Notes: generated from the letters alone by a model not told the origin. DNA of 64,000 nt from Pseudomonas parafulva (GCF_002021815.1 NZ_CP019952.1:279001-343000), one strand, 5' to 3'; positions 1-11,212 are shown, counted from the stretch's first letter. Made by a program: numbers and translations.

Positions 1-606
1 TTTCATCGACGCGATCACCTTGTCACCCACCACGAAGCAGCGGATATCAGCGCCACCGGCTTCCTTGATGTACTCCTGGACCATGATGTTCTGCTTGAGC
101 CCCATGAAGGCTTCGATCACAGATTCGGCTGCCTTCGTGGTTTCGCACAGCACCACGCCAATGCCTTGGGTGCCCTCGAGGACCTTGATCACCAGCGGGG
201 CGCCGTGGACCATCTGGATCAGGTCCGGAATGTCATCGGGCGAATGGGCGAAGCCAGTTACCGGCAAGCCAATGCCGCGGCGTGACAGCAATTGCAACGA
301 GCGCAGCTTGTCGCGCGAACGTGCGATGGCGACCGACTCGTTGAGCGGGTACACCCCCATCATTTCGAACTGGCGCAGCACAGCGCAGCCATAGAAAGTG
401 ACAGAGGCACCAATGCGCGGGATGACTGCATCGAACCCTTCCAGTGGCTTGCCGCGGTAGTGAATTTGCGGCTTGTGGCTGGCGATGTTCATATAGGCCC
501 GCAGGGTATCGATCACCACCATCTCGTGACCACGCTGGGTACCGGCTTCGACCAGGCGGCGGGTGGAATACAGACGCGGATTACGCGAAAGCACAGCGAT
601 CTTCAT
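1..606 (-). CDS. rimK: Ribosomal protein S6 glutamate ligase RimK (partial; C-terminus beyond the left edge)
   Basis: ATP-grasp ligase that adds glutamate residues to the C-terminus of ribosomal protein S6. The window holds the N-terminal ~200 residues on the minus strand, beginning [17 protein letters not shown]. They include the RimK N-terminal segment ([18 protein letters not shown]) and the start of the ATP-grasp fold ([17 protein letters not shown]). The ATG at 606-604 overlaps the TGA of the upstream protease gene (ATGA), so the two are probably translated together. In other pseudomonads rimK belongs to a rim operon that alters the ribosome and the proteome. The missing part is the ATP/Mg-binding C-terminal half. 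Confidence 0.95.
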   Translation of the reverse strand, partial: MKIAVLSRNPRLYSTRRLVEAGTQRGHEMVVIDTLRAYMNIASHKPQIHYRGKPLEGFDAVIPRIGASVTFYGCAVLRQFEMMGVYPLNESVAIARSRDKLRSLQLLSRRGIGLPVTGFAHSPDDIPDLIQMVHGAPLVIKVLEGTQGIGVVLCETTKAAESVIEAFMGLKQNIMVQEYIKEAGGADIRCFVVGDKVIASMK

Positions 607-1085
607 GCAGCACCTGTCAAGGTAGTGTGGGTGGCCGGAAAGGCAGGTTTGTCTTGTACGTACTTCAGGCCCGGATTGACGACCAACTGGCCGTGAATCA
701 GGGCCTTGGAACCCAGCAACAGGCGGTAACGCATGCTCTTGCGGCAAGCCAGGGTAAATTCGACGGCCCATACCCTGTCACCCAACGCGAGCGTGGTGCG
801 AATGACATAACGGGTTTGGGCGTGGCCATTGGAGCTTCGAATGGTTTTCATGCTCACCAGCGGCGCCTCGCAGCGGCGGTGACGCAATTGCACGATCGAA
901 CCTAGGTGCGCAGTGAATCGGACCCACGGCTGGCCATTGCGTTCGAAAGGTTCTATCTCGGTGGCATGCAGGCTGGAGGTGCTGGCGCCGGTGTCGATCT
1001 TGGCGCGTAGCCCTGCCACGCCCAGCTCGGGCAAGGCTACCCATTCCCGCAGGCCAATTACAGTCAGATGGTCAAATGTCTTCAC
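603..1085 (-). CDS. rimB: Retropepsin-like 'ATP-dependent zinc protease' (RimB type)
   Basis: Small aspartic-protease-fold protein (DUF785 family), about 160 residues. The retropepsin-like active-site motif is visible as [14 protein letters not shown], and the C-terminal [15 protein letters not shown] segment is typical of the family. The chosen start is GTG at 1085 ([11 protein letters not shown]), where family similarity begins. In-frame ATGs at 1124 and 1142 would add a short unconserved extension, and none of the three has a strong Shine-Dalgarno sequence. The gene overlaps rimK by ATGA. In P. fluorescens the protein next to RimK is called RimB and takes part in ribosome modification; the EAL phosphodiesterase RimA found there is not upstream here, where hslR diverges instead. 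Family is sure, start uncertain. Confidence 0.85.
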   Translation of the reverse strand: MKTFDHLTVIGLREWVALPELGVAGLRAKIDTGASTSSLHATEIEPFERNGQPWVRFTAHLGSIVQLRHRRCEAPLVSMKTIRSSNGHAQTRYVIRTTLALGDRVWAVEFTLACRKSMRYRLLLGSKALIHGQLVVNPGLKYVQDKPAFPATHTTLTGAA

Positions 1086-1194
1086 GAAACGCACCCAGCG
1101 GATGAGAGAGTGAACTGTAAGCATGGCGGGGAATTTTTGCATCCGATGCTTACGGTAGTACAGTTCCCCCAGTCACGGAATTCGAGGTATCGGG

Positions 1195-1596
1195 ATGGCA
1201 CAGAAAGTCGAAGATGACGACAAGGTTCGCCTGGACAAATGGCTGTGGGCGGCGCGTTTCTACAAGACGCGTGCGCTGGCCAAGGCGGCCATCGAAAGTG
1301 GCAAGGTGCATTGCCGTGGCGAGCGATGCAAACCGGGCAAGGAGCCGCGGGTGGGCGATGAATTCGTCCTGCGTACGGGCTTCGACGAGCGCACGGTGGT
1401 GGTAAAGGCGCTGTCGGCCGTACGCCGCGGTGCACCGCAAGCGCAGGCCCTGTATGAAGAAACCGAAGAAAGCGTGCGCCGGCGCGAGCAGGCTGCGGCG
1501 CTGCGCAAGGCCGGTGCCGCCGGTGTCACCACCGATGGGCGGCCGACCAAGAAGCAGCGCCGCCAGATACATCAATTGCACGGAAGCTTCGAGTAG
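1195..1596 (+). CDS. hslR: Ribosome-associated heat shock protein Hsp15
   Basis: A 133-aa S4-domain RNA-binding protein. The S4 signature is near the N-terminus (VRLDKWLWAARFYKTRALA...AIESGKVHCRG), followed by a basic, charged tail rich in R, K and E that ends in KKQRRQIHQLHGSFE. Hsp15 binds 50S subunits that carry a stranded peptidyl-tRNA and helps recycle them after heat stress. It is divergent from rimBK and convergent with the PAP2 gene, separated by a GC-rich perfect hairpin. It sits close to hslO (Hsp33), as in many gamma-proteobacteria, and length and motif match the family. Confidence 0.95.
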   Translation: MAQKVEDDDKVRLDKWLWAARFYKTRALAKAAIESGKVHCRGERCKPGKEPRVGDEFVLRTGFDERTVVVKALSAVRRGAPQAQALYEETEESVRRREQAAALRKAGAAGVTTDGRPTKKQRRQIHQLHGSFE

Positions 1597-1599
1597 CCG

Positions 1600-1616
1600 G
1601 GGCCGCCAGGCGGCCC
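1600..1616. terminator. GC-rich hairpin between hslR and the PAP2 gene
   Basis: Perfect inverted repeat GGGCCGCC-A-GGCGGCCC just after the hslR stop codon and just before the stop of the convergent phosphatase gene. There is no U-tract on either side, so it may work only weakly as an intrinsic terminator. Confidence 0.45.
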
Positions 1617-1620
1617 AGGC

Positions 1621-2415
1621 TTAGCGCAGTACGGCCATCCGACCGACCAACGGCAACCTGCCCAGCAGCCTGAACAGCGGGGCGGTCCAGCGCACCAGCG
1701 CAGCACTGCTTCTGGCCGCCAGGGGCGTGTACAGGCTCCAGCCCAGTGCCAGCACCGCCATCAACAGGCCGCCGATGTAATCATCCTGGCCCCAGTGTGC
1801 GCCCGCGACCAGGCGTGGCAGCATGAACAGCACCGCCAGCCCCCAGATCACCAGGTACTGCCCGACGCGGCGACTGAAGACGCTCATGAACAGCGCCCAG
1901 ATGAGCAGTACCGAAGCATGATCGCCCGGGAAGCTCTTGCTGGAACGGTCCTTGAGCTCCCAGGTTGCCTCCAGGTGTGGGTAGTAGTCACTCAGGTGCA
2001 CGGCGCCATCGAGCATCATCGACGGGCTGTTGTGTTGCCAACCGGCAGCGTCGACCCACTTGGAAAACAGTGCTCGAATCACCACTAAGAGCAGTAGCGT
2101 GACCAGAAAGCCGAAAAATGCCTGGCGAACCTGGGCGGCCTTGAACACCCAGTCGCCCCGGATCAGCGTGGCCAGCAGGATCAGGCCGACGACAATGTCG
2201 AACGGGCGCAGGCTGCCGACGGTCCAGATGTAGCGCCAGGCGGTGCTTTCAGCCAGCGGTGCGTTGAGGCTGTGGAACAGCCATTCGTCGAATGTCAGGC
2301 ACAGCATCTGGCCAACAGGCCATAACCAGAAACACAGTAGTGCGATGGGCAGTAGCGTACAGGCTACCAATGGCCCCCAGGACCACCTCGCTTGGAACAG
2401 TGGTCGATTGTCCAT
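1621..2415 (-). CDS. PAP2-family membrane phosphatase (LpxE/PgpB-like)
   Basis: An integral-membrane acid phosphatase of the PAP2 superfamily, about 264 aa with several hydrophobic helices. The three PAP2 signature regions are recognisable: an early basic KDR segment, [13 protein letters not shown] (the PSGH-like motif) and [16 protein letters not shown] (R...H...D). Likely substrates are isoprenyl or lipid phosphates at the inner membrane facing the periplasm, but the exact substrate cannot be read from sequence. The start at 2415 ([11 protein letters not shown]) is preferred because GAGG lies 8 nt upstream; a longer in-frame version adds an unlikely Arg-rich leader. Divergent from hslO. Confidence 0.85.
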   Translation of the reverse strand: MDNRPLFQARWSWGPLVACTLLPIALLCFWLWPVGQMLCLTFDEWLFHSLNAPLAESTAWRYIWTVGSLRPFDIVVGLILLATLIRGDWVFKAAQVRQAFFGFLVTLLLLVVIRALFSKWVDAAGWQHNSPSMMLDGAVHLSDYYPHLEATWELKDRSSKSFPGDHASVLLIWALFMSVFSRRVGQYLVIWGLAVLFMLPRLVAGAHWGQDDYIGGLLMAVLALGWSLYTPLAARSSAALVRWTAPLFRLLGRLPLVGRMAVLR

Positions 2416-2520
2416 AAGATACCTCGATCTCCTAACGGGAATGAGCGCCCGAAACGCTCGACGACGGGATTGCAAATCCCGGCAATTATCTTGTCATTAT
2501 TTTCAGATAGCCAGACAACC

Positions 2521-3420
2521 ATGAGCGATTTGCCAGATACAGATTTCACCCAACGTTTCATCTTCGACGAGCGCGATGTGCGCGGCGAGTGGGTGTCTCT
2601 CGATGACAGCTACGCCGCGGTGTTGGCGCGTCACGAGTACCCGGCGCCGGTCGCGACCTTGCTCGGCGAGCTGATGGCCGCCACCGCGCTGCTGGTCGGT
2701 GCCCTCAAGTTCGACGGCCTGCTGATCCTGCAGGCGCGCTCGGCAGGGCCTATTCCATTGCTGATGGTCGAGTGCTCCGGGGACCGAGACATCCGCGGCA
2801 TGGCCCGCTACGAGGCCGACCAGATTGCAGCCGATGCCACCCTGTCCAGTCTGATGCCAGGCGGGCACCTGACGCTGACCATCGATCCGGTCAAGGGCCA
2901 GCGCTACCAGGGCACTGTCGAGCTCGATGGTGCCGACCTCTCGGAATGCTTCACCAATTACTTCGTGCAATCCCAGCAGCTGAACACTCGGTTCTGGCTG
3001 CACGCCGAGGCGGGCAAGGCCCGTGGCCTGCTGCTGCAGCAACTGCCGCGCGACCGTCAGCCCGACGACGAGGAGCGTGAAGACAGCTGGCAGCATGTAG
3101 TGGCCCTGGCCAAGACCCTCAAGCCGCAAGAGTGGGCCGAAGCCAACGAAACCCTGCTGCACCGCCTGTACCACGAAGATGCCGTGCGCCTGTTCGACGT
3201 CCAGCCTCTGCGCTTCAACTGCAGCTGCTCGCGCGAGCGTTCCGGCAATGCGCTGGTAAGCCTGGGTGAAGCCGATGCCAAGGCGTTGGTAGAGGAATAC
3301 GGGGGTACGGTGGAGATCGACTGCCAGTTCTGCAATGAGCGGTATTTCTTCGATGCCAGCGATGTCGCACAGCTCTTTGCGGGCGGCGGCACGGACTCTG
3401 CCTCAGAAACTCTTCACTGA
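2521..3420 (+). CDS. hslO: Redox-regulated molecular chaperone Hsp33
   Basis: A 299-aa Hsp33. It starts at [15 protein letters not shown]; an upstream in-frame ATG at 2392 lies inside the phosphatase 5' end and is rejected. The C-terminal zinc/redox switch is intact: C-S-C near residue 237 (FNCSCSRER) followed by CQFC near residue 270. The cysteines bind Zn when reduced, and oxidative plus heat unfolding activates the holdase. The stop codon at 3418-3420 forms the first three bases of a 12-bp palindrome (see the Cra-like site). pckA follows in the same direction but has its own leader, so the two are probably not a simple operon. Confidence 0.97.
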   Translation: MSDLPDTDFTQRFIFDERDVRGEWVSLDDSYAAVLARHEYPAPVATLLGELMAATALLVGALKFDGLLILQARSAGPIPLLMVECSGDRDIRGMARYEADQIAADATLSSLMPGGHLTLTIDPVKGQRYQGTVELDGADLSECFTNYFVQSQQLNTRFWLHAEAGKARGLLLQQLPRDRQPDDEEREDSWQHVVALAKTLKPQEWAEANETLLHRLYHEDAVRLFDVQPLRFNCSCSRERSGNALVSLGEADAKALVEEYGGTVEIDCQFCNERYFFDASDVAQLFAGGGTDSASETLH

Positions 3421-3429
3421 AACGTTTCA
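3418..3429. promoter_or_regulatory. Cra/FruR-like palindrome TGAAACGTTTCA upstream of pckA
   Basis: Perfect 12-bp palindrome overlapping the hslO stop codon, 171 bp upstream of the pckA start. It matches the enterobacterial Cra/FruR consensus core and differs at one position from the P. putida Cra operator as I recall it (TTAAACGTTTCA). pckA is a Cra target in enterobacteria. The binding itself is inferred. Confidence 0.45.
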
Positions 3430-3431
3430 CT

Positions 3432-3448
3432 ACAGGAGATTCTCCTGT
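3432..3448. repeat. Perfect palindrome ACAGGAGA-T-TCTCCTGT in the hslO-pckA spacer
   Basis: Eight-bp perfect arms around one base, directly after the Cra-like site. A third ACAGGAG half-copy lies at 3474-3480. It could be a second operator or a hairpin ending hslO transcription, although no T-run follows immediately. Function unknown. Confidence 0.4.
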
Positions 3449-3504
3449 CGAATTGCGCAAAAGCTCGGTTCTGACAGGAGGGGCCTACTTTTTTTGGGCG
3501 TTTC

Positions 3505-3557
3505 TGGCATAATCCGGCCACTTTTTTCGCTGTAGTAGTTTTTCTGAAACGACTACA
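3505..3557 (+). promoter_or_regulatory. Putative pckA promoter and overlapping dyad operator
   Basis: An extended -10-like TGGCATAAT lies at 3505-3513 with a poor -35. At 3531-3557 is an imperfect dyad with 11-bp arms (TGTAGTAGTTT and AAACGACTACA, one mismatch, 5-bp spacer). The dyad falls just downstream of the expected start of transcription, a position suited to a repressor. HexR, which controls central carbon genes in pseudomonads, is one candidate, but I cannot confirm the match. Confidence 0.4.
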
Positions 3558-3599
3558 AAACGTTTGGAGCACTCGGCCTCGGGCCGGATGGGGTATCTC

Positions 3600-5141
3600 A
3601 TGACGCAAGCCAACAACACCGTGTACACCGACCTGAGCGTCGATGAGCTGGTAAAAGAAGCGCTGCAACGCGGTGAAGGTGTACTAGCCGACACGGGTGC
3701 ACTGGTCGTGGAGACCGGCCACCGTACCGGCCGTTCCCCGGCTGACCGTTTCATCGTCGAAGAACCTTCCACCCAGGACGCCATTGCCTGGGGCCCGATC
3801 AACCGCAAGTTCCCGGCCGACAAGTTCGATGCCCTGTGGGACCGCGTCGAGGCGTTCAACAACGCCCAGGATCACTTCGTTTCCTACGTCCACGTAGGGG
3901 CGGCGGCCGAGCACTACCTGCCAGTCAAGATGACAACCCAGACGGCCTGGCAGAACCTGTTCGGGCGTTGCCTGTTCATCAACCCGGAGCAGTTCAACCC
4001 GGCTGGTCGTGGCGAGTGGCAGATCCTCAACGTCGCCAACTTCGTCTGCGAGCCTGAGCGTGATGGCACCAACTCCGATGGTTGCGTGATCATCAACTTC
4101 GCCCAGAAGAAAGTGCTGATCGCTGGCATGCGTTACGCTGGCGAAATGAAGAAAGCCATGTTCTCGGTACAGAACTTCCTGCTGCCGGCTGCCGACGTAC
4201 TGCCAATGCACTGCGCGGCCAACATCGGCGAAGAGGGTGATGTCACCCTGTTCTTCGGTCTGTCCGGCACCGGCAAGACCACGCTGTCGGCCGACGAGAG
4301 CCGCTACCTGATCGGTGACGACGAGCACGGTTGGGGTGAAGGTGTCGTCTTCAACATGGAAGGTGGCTGCTACGCCAAGTGCATCGACCTGTCCGAGAAG
4401 AACGAGCCGGTCATCTGGAAAGCCATCAAGCATGGCGCCGTCCTGGAAAACGTCGTGCTCGATGCCAACAAGCACGCCGATTACAGCGACGTCAGCCTGA
4501 CCCAGAACAGCCGCGCCGCCTACCCGCTGGAACACGTGGCCAAGCGCTCCGAGGCTAACCTGGGTGGTGAGCCGAACGCGGTCATCTTCCTGACCTGCGA
4601 CCTGACTGGCGTACTGCCGCCCGTATCGATCCTGAACAACGAGCAGGCGGCCTACCACTTCCTGTCCGGCTACACCGCGCTGGTCGGTTCCACCGAAATG
4701 GGCTCGGGCGGCGGCATCAAGTCGACCTTCTCCACCTGCTTCGGCGCGCCGTTCTTCCCGCGCCCTGCTGGTGAGTACGCCGAGCTGCTGATCAAGCGCA
4801 TCAACGGCTTCAACTCCAAGGTCTACCTGGTCAACACCGGCTGGACGGGCGGTGGCTACGGTGTGGGCAAGCGCTTCAGCATTCCGACCACCCGTGCCGT
4901 GATCGCTGCCATCCAGAGCGGCGCGTTGGTCGGTGCTGAAACCGAGCACCTGGACATCATCAACCTGGACGTGCCGAAGTCGGTACCAGGCGTCGAGACT
5001 GACCTGCTCAACCCGCGCACCAACTGGGCTGACAAGGCTGCCTACGACGAAGCCGCCAAAGGTCTGGCCAACCTGTTCATCGAAAACTTCAAGAAGTTCG
5101 ATGTATCCGACGCCATCAAGGCTGCGGGTCCTCAGCTGTAA
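3600..5141 (+). CDS. pckA: Phosphoenolpyruvate carboxykinase (ATP)
   Basis: A 513-aa ATP-dependent PEPCK that converts oxaloacetate and ATP to PEP, CO2 and ADP, the entry step to gluconeogenesis for a bacterium living on organic acids. Visible motifs are the kinase-1a P-loop [11 protein letters not shown], the metal-binding GDDEHGWG, the substrate-binding [11 protein letters not shown] and [10 protein letters not shown]. The start at 3600 ([12 protein letters not shown]) is supported by GGGG about 7 nt upstream; the track extension to 3564 lacks homology. Monocistronic: a strong terminator follows at 5161. The two palindromes and the dyad upstream suggest carbon-source control. Confidence 0.97.
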   Translation: MTQANNTVYTDLSVDELVKEALQRGEGVLADTGALVVETGHRTGRSPADRFIVEEPSTQDAIAWGPINRKFPADKFDALWDRVEAFNNAQDHFVSYVHVGAAAEHYLPVKMTTQTAWQNLFGRCLFINPEQFNPAGRGEWQILNVANFVCEPERDGTNSDGCVIINFAQKKVLIAGMRYAGEMKKAMFSVQNFLLPAADVLPMHCAANIGEEGDVTLFFGLSGTGKTTLSADESRYLIGDDEHGWGEGVVFNMEGGCYAKCIDLSEKNEPVIWKAIKHGAVLENVVLDANKHADYSDVSLTQNSRAAYPLEHVAKRSEANLGGEPNAVIFLTCDLTGVLPPVSILNNEQAAYHFLSGYTALVGSTEMGSGGGIKSTFSTCFGAPFFPRPAGEYAELLIKRINGFNSKVYLVNTGWTGGGYGVGKRFSIPTTRAVIAAIQSGALVGAETEHLDIINLDVPKSVPGVETDLLNPRTNWADKAAYDEAAKGLANLFIENFKKFDVSDAIKAAGPQL

Positions 5142-5160
5142 GCTGAAGCAGGTTGTAGTA

Positions 5161-5188
5161 AAAGAGCCGCCCTTCGGGGCGGCTTTTT
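5161..5188 (+). terminator. Rho-independent terminator of pckA
   Basis: AGCCGCCC-TTCG-GGGCGGCT with an A-run before and TTTT after. A UUCG-capped 8-bp stem 20 bp past the pckA stop. Confidence 0.93.
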
Positions 5189-5276
5189 GCTGGGGGCTTC
5201 AAAAGGGTTAATTCGATCAAACGGCTCATTTTCTGGTTCACTGTGTACACCCAATGTGAAGCCGTGAGCCCGCCCG

Positions 5277-5714
5277 ATGATCCAGCCTCCCCAGCGCACT
5301 GCCTTTTCCCACGTGCATCCGATCCTGACCCGCGCGCAAGACAACGACGCCAACGGCCATATCGCCGGCTCGACCGTGCATGCGTACTTTGAAACGGCCA
5401 TCCATGCTTTTCTGATCGAACACGCGGAACTGGACCTGCGCGACGGCGAACTGGCGGCGTTCGTTGTCAGCTCGGCGGCAGACTTCTATGCCCTGCCGAG
5501 CTTTCCGGACGTACTGGAGGTGGCGCTGGGGGTGACGCGTCTGGCTGGGAGCACCGTGGAGTACCGGCTGGCGCTCTATCGCCCTGGTGAAGCCCAGGCG
5601 TGTGCAGCGGGGACGGTGGTGCAGGTGTTCATCGACCGCGCCAGTGGTCAGCCGGTTGCGCTACCGGCGCAGTTGATGGCGAAGTTAGCGGCGCTTTTAG
5701 AGCGGACCCATTGA
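5277..5714 (+). CDS. Acyl-CoA thioesterase of the hotdog (4HBT) family
   Basis: 145 aa, single hotdog domain. The N-terminal HPILTRAQDNDANGHI and HAYFETA segments match the FadM/YbgC-type active-site loop (a D-x-x-N/G-H pattern) and the following helix. These enzymes hydrolyse acyl-CoA thioesters; the substrate here is unknown. It stands alone between the pckA terminator and a repeat pair, and the ATG at 5277 begins the conserved region. Confidence 0.85.
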   Translation: MIQPPQRTAFSHVHPILTRAQDNDANGHIAGSTVHAYFETAIHAFLIEHAELDLRDGELAAFVVSSAADFYALPSFPDVLEVALGVTRLAGSTVEYRLALYRPGEAQACAAGTVVQVFIDRASGQPVALPAQLMAKLAALLERTH

Positions 5715-5750
5715 AAATCCCGCCCTCGAGGTTTAGTCCTGTTCATTCAG

Positions 5751-5875
5751 GGTCCGCTTCACGGTCCATCGCGGCACAAGGCCGCTCCTACCCTGCCCTG
5801 TGAACCGACTAACTCAGCCGGCACTCGGTCACTGTAGGAGCGGCCTTGTGCCGCGATGGGCCGTGAAACGGCCCC
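5751..5875. repeat. Inverted pair of REP-type repeats
   Basis: Two copies of a roughly 35-bp repeat (CATCGCGGCACAAGGCCGCTC and its reverse complement GAGCGGCCTTGTGCCGCGATG) face each other across about 40 bp, flanked by GGTCCG/CGGCCC extensions. The same unit recurs at 12655-12785, 40138-40440 and, degenerated, elsewhere in the window, all intergenic. Such pairs are typical extragenic palindromic units of the P. putida group. Confidence 0.85.
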
Positions 5876-5938
5876 GCCGTTCTTAAGTGAACAGTGCCCT
5901 CAAGGCGGGGTCATACGCGCAGCGGCTACCCTGACTCA

Positions 5939-6418
5939 TCAAGGGTGGCGGTGACGGCCGTGCTTGCGGTGGCCATAGTGGTGACCACGGTCCCAGTGAC
6001 GACGGTCGTCGTAGTCGCGGCGGTAGCGGCGATGGTCGCGGCGATCATCCTGATCGGCCTTGTTGCCCATGTAGTTGCCCAGGGCACCGCCTGCGCCACC
6101 GCCAGCGGCTGCACCGATGTAACTGCCGGTGGTGCCACCAACGCTACGGCCTACTACGTTGCCGCCTGCTGCGCCGAGCGCACCGCCGATGGCCGCTTCG
6201 CCGCGCTGACGCTTGTCGGCGCCGACCGCACTGCCGGCGGCTCCGCCCAGGCCTGCGCCAATGGCGCCGCCAGTACTACCACCAATGGACTGGCCTACGA
6301 CTGAGCCCAGTACCCCACCCAATGCGCCGCCAATGCCGGCCTCGGTGGAGCCGCCTGCCATGGCAACGCCGCTGAGCAAGCCAAAAGACAACAACAGAAT
6401 CGAGGAGTACTTCTTCAT
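5939..6418 (-). CDS. Secreted glycine-zipper protein with a basic His/Arg tail
   Basis: 159 aa. A signal peptide (MKKYSSILLLSFGLLSGVAMA) is followed by about 90 residues of glycine-zipper repeats (GGALGGVLGSVVGQ, GGAIGAGLGGAAGS, GGALGAAGGNVVG). The last 35 residues are dominated by R, H, D and Y (RRDHRRYRRDYDDRRHW...GHRKHGRHRHP). Glycine zippers pack membrane helices and occur in 17-kDa-surface-antigen/OmpA-like lipoproteins; no lipobox Cys is visible here, so a periplasmic or outer-membrane location is inferred. The His-rich tail could bind metal. Function unknown; start is clear. Confidence 0.8.
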   Translation of the reverse strand: MKKYSSILLLSFGLLSGVAMAGGSTEAGIGGALGGVLGSVVGQSIGGSTGGAIGAGLGGAAGSAVGADKRQRGEAAIGGALGAAGGNVVGRSVGGTTGSYIGAAAGGGAGGALGNYMGNKADQDDRRDHRRYRRDYDDRRHWDRGHHYGHRKHGRHRHP

Positions 6419-6613
6419 TCAAGAGAGCCTCAAAGGGATGACGAGGCGAATGTGCTTCTATCTGCATCCAGTGGCAACGAATATCCGACGAATTGCACGG
6501 GTTGTACACAATTCGTCAACTCATTGATTTATAAGTGAAACTTTATCTTTTTCCTGCGGTCTTATGCTCTTGTGACAGAGCCCTGATCCTGCATTGGACC
6601 AGGGCTTTTTCAT

Positions 6614-8959
<2,346 letters not shown>

Positions 8960-8964
8960 GGCTG

Positions 8965-9795
8965 TTACGACTCCGCCGCCGGGCTGTAGACCCGCGGTGC
9001 GCTGTGTTTGGGCAAATGAATGAGGTTGAGGTTGTGCCTGCGTGCCCATTGCAGGGCCAGGCCCGTAGGCGCCGACAGGCTGACCAGGGTCTGGATGCCG
9101 GCACGCAGCACCTTCTGGATCAATTCCAGGCTGCAACGGCTGGTGACGATGGCCAGGCCGCCGTCGCTGTCGATACCCTGACGCAATAGTGCGCCAATGA
9201 GCTTGTCGAGGGCGTTGTGCCGGCCAATGTCTTCGCGGCCCAGCAGCAGTTCGCCATGGCGGTCCATGAACAAGGCCGCATGCACGGCGCCGCAGTGCTG
9301 GCCCAGCGGCTGAAAGGCGTCGATCCGCTGGCGCAGGCCGACCAGCCACTGGGCAGGGGGCAACGGTGCGCCCGGCAATTTGGCCAGGTCCGGCAGCGCC
9401 TGCTCCAGGGCTTCGACGCCGCACAGGCCACAGCCGCTGGTGCCGGCCAGTTGGCGGCGTTGGTTCTTCAGGTTCCAGAAGGCGCGGCTGGAGATTTCCA
9501 GGTCTGCATACATCGAAGCGCCGCTTCCCGACAGTTTGACGTCGTAGATTTCGGCAGTGCTTTCAACGATGCCGCTGCCCACACTGAAGCCAACGGCAAA
9601 ATCTTCCAGGTCGGTCGGGCTGACGAGCATGACGGCCTGGTTCAGGCCGTTGTACACGATCGCCAGGGCGACTTCTTCGGCCAGTGGCGTGCTGCCGGGC
9701 TGGCCATCGCCGAGCTGGACGTAATCATAGGTAGTGCTGGCGGCGGGCATGGCTAACGGTAACGAGGCCGCACACAGCGGTGGCTTGCTGTTCAT
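8965..9795 (-). CDS. fdhD: Formate dehydrogenase accessory sulfurtransferase FdhD
   Basis: 276 aa. FdhD carries sulfur from IscS to the molybdenum cofactor, which formate-dehydrogenase-type enzymes need for activity. The sulfur-transfer loop CGLCG is present (GTSGCGLCGVE), as are GREDIGRHNALDKLIG and the C-terminal SAPTGLALQWARRHNLNLIH segment that binds the cofactor. It lies directly upstream of the YdeP-type enzyme with a 6-bp spacer, so that enzyme is its probable client. Divergent from kbp. Confidence 0.95.
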   Translation of the reverse strand: MNSKPPLCAASLPLAMPAASTTYDYVQLGDGQPGSTPLAEEVALAIVYNGLNQAVMLVSPTDLEDFAVGFSVGSGIVESTAEIYDVKLSGSGASMYADLEISSRAFWNLKNQRRQLAGTSGCGLCGVEALEQALPDLAKLPGAPLPPAQWLVGLRQRIDAFQPLGQHCGAVHAALFMDRHGELLLGREDIGRHNALDKLIGALLRQGIDSDGGLAIVTSRCSLELIQKVLRAGIQTLVSLSAPTGLALQWARRHNLNLIHLPKHSAPRVYSPAAES

Positions 9796-9986
9796 CCAGG
9801 CGTGCTCTTGATCGGCGACGGGCGCCGGCTTACTGAGGCTACAAGCCTAGGCTTGCCTGCCGGCGACGTCTAATTGCTAGGGTCTATGCAGTGATAGACC
9901 GCGTCGATAGGTCGCAGTGCGATGACCGATTGAGTCTTGGCCCAGACTTCATTGTCCAACGGTTTCACATCAACAAGGAGAGCGTC

Positions 9987-10427
9987 ATGAGTCTATTCAG
10001 CTTTGTGAAGGAAGCAGGCGAGAAGTTGATCGATCTGCTGACCCCCGGCAATGCCAAGGCCGAGGAGCAGTTGAAGAAGCACGTCGAAAACGTCGGGTTG
10101 GGTAACCCCAACATCACTGCCACCGTGGAAGGCGACAAGGTGACCCTCAAGGGCGAGGTGGCCAGCCAGGAAGAGAAAGAGAAGATCATTCTGGCAGCCG
10201 GCAACATTGAAGGCGTGGCCAGCGTCGACGACCAGATCACCGTCACCGGCCCCGTAGCCCAGGCGGCGCGCTTCGTGACCGTGGAGAAGGGCGATACCCT
10301 CAGCGCCATCTCCAAGAAGGTCTACGGCGATGCCAACAAGTACCAGAAGATCTTCGAGGCCAACAAGCCCATGCTGTCGGATCCGAACAAGATCTATCCG
10401 GGCCAGGTGCTGCGTATTCCCGAGTAA
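9987..10427 (+). CDS. kbp: BON and LysM domain protein Kbp (YgaU-like)
   Basis: 146 aa. A short N-terminal region (MSLFSFVKEAGEKLIDLL) is followed by a BON domain (residues ~25-88) and a C-terminal LysM domain (VTVEKGDTLSAISKKVYGDANKY...ILYPGQ-type ending KIYPGQVLRIPE). E. coli Kbp/YgaU is a small cytoplasmic potassium-binding protein induced by osmotic stress. A perfect AAGGAG lies 6 nt before the ATG and fixes the start; an upstream in-frame ATG at 9891 is rejected. Followed by a hairpin shared with the convergent yrfG. Confidence 0.92.
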   Translation: MSLFSFVKEAGEKLIDLLTPGNAKAEEQLKKHVENVGLGNPNITATVEGDKVTLKGEVASQEEKEKIILAAGNIEGVASVDDQITVTGPVAQAARFVTVEKGDTLSAISKKVYGDANKYQKIFEANKPMLSDPNKIYPGQVLRIPE

Positions 10428-10455
10428 CCGATAGGCCCATCCAGAGGCTTGTCAC

Positions 10456-10485
10456 CGCAACTCGCGCCCATGGCGCGGGTTTGCG
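10456..10485. terminator. Bidirectional hairpin between kbp and yrfG
   Basis: CGCAACTCGCGCC-CAT-GGCGCGGGTTTGCG forms a long, slightly imperfect stem ending 1 bp before the yrfG stop codon. It has a short T-rich side toward yrfG. Confidence 0.6.
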
Positions 10486-10486
10486 T

Positions 10487-11149
10487 TCAAAGACCGTTCA
10501 GCAATTCCCGATAGTCTTCGACAGCTGCGAACTCTGCGGTGTCTCGAGGCTGCGCCTGGCTGTCCGGCTGGCGCACCGCCAGCAAGTGGCCCACGCCGAA
10601 TTGCCGGGCACTGCGCAAAATGGGCAGCGTGTCGTCGATGAACAGGCTGCGGGCAGGTTCAAAGCCGATATCGGCCTGCAAGGCATCCCAGAACTGCGGG
10701 CTCTCCTTGGGAAACCCGTAGTCATGGGAGCTGATCATGCGGTCGAAGTAGGGTGCCAGTTCGATGCGTTCGAGCTTGAGCGAGAGTGAATCGCGGTGTG
10801 CATTGGTGATCATGATCACTCGCTTGCCTGCCTGGCCGATCGCGGCCAGAAAGGTATCGGCATCGGGCCGCAAGGCGATCAGGTCGGCGATTTCGCGCTT
10901 GAGCTCGCGGATCGGCAGGCGCAGCTCACGGCTCCAGAAGTCCAGGCAATACCAGTTCAAGGTACCGGCGTTGCGCTCGAACAGCGGCTCGAGTTCCAGC
11001 TGCGCCATCGCCCGGCTTACGCCGTGCAGCTCTGCATAGCGCTGCGGCAGGTGCTCCAGCCAGAAGCGGTTGTCGTAATGCAGGTCGAGCAGTGTGCCAT
11101 CCATGTCCAGCAGGACGGTATCGATGGCGGACCAGGGAAGAACAGGCAT
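10487..11149 (-). CDS. yrfG: GMP/IMP nucleotidase (HAD superfamily)
   Basis: 220 aa HAD hydrolase. Motif I is IDTVLLDMDGTLLDL (catalytic DxD), motif II is VIMITNAHRDSL, and motifs III/IV are in FPKESPQFW and LFIDDTLPILRSA. YrfG dephosphorylates purine nucleotides such as GMP and IMP. The start at 11149 (MPVLPWSAIDT) fits the family; an upstream alternative reaching 11389 runs into nudE and is rejected. Divergent from nudE with 63 bp between them; the yrfG-nudE-cysQ grouping is common in pseudomonads. Confidence 0.9.
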   Translation of the reverse strand: MPVLPWSAIDTVLLDMDGTLLDLHYDNRFWLEHLPQRYAELHGVSRAMAQLELEPLFERNAGTLNWYCLDFWSRELRLPIRELKREIADLIALRPDADTFLAAIGQAGKRVIMITNAHRDSLSLKLERIELAPYFDRMISSHDYGFPKESPQFWDALQADIGFEPARSLFIDDTLPILRSARQFGVGHLLAVRQPDSQAQPRDTAEFAAVEDYRELLNGL

Positions 11150-11212
11150 GGGAAACTCTCGTTCGGTCGGCAAGCCACGGTATAGTAACCCGTTCACGCC
11201 AAGGAGCCCCCC

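Noticed and set aside
8960..9424. N-terminal extension of the YdeP-type gene
   Set aside because: It overlaps fdhD, is Arg/Pro/Gly-rich and has no similarity; GTG at 8959 fits the family start.
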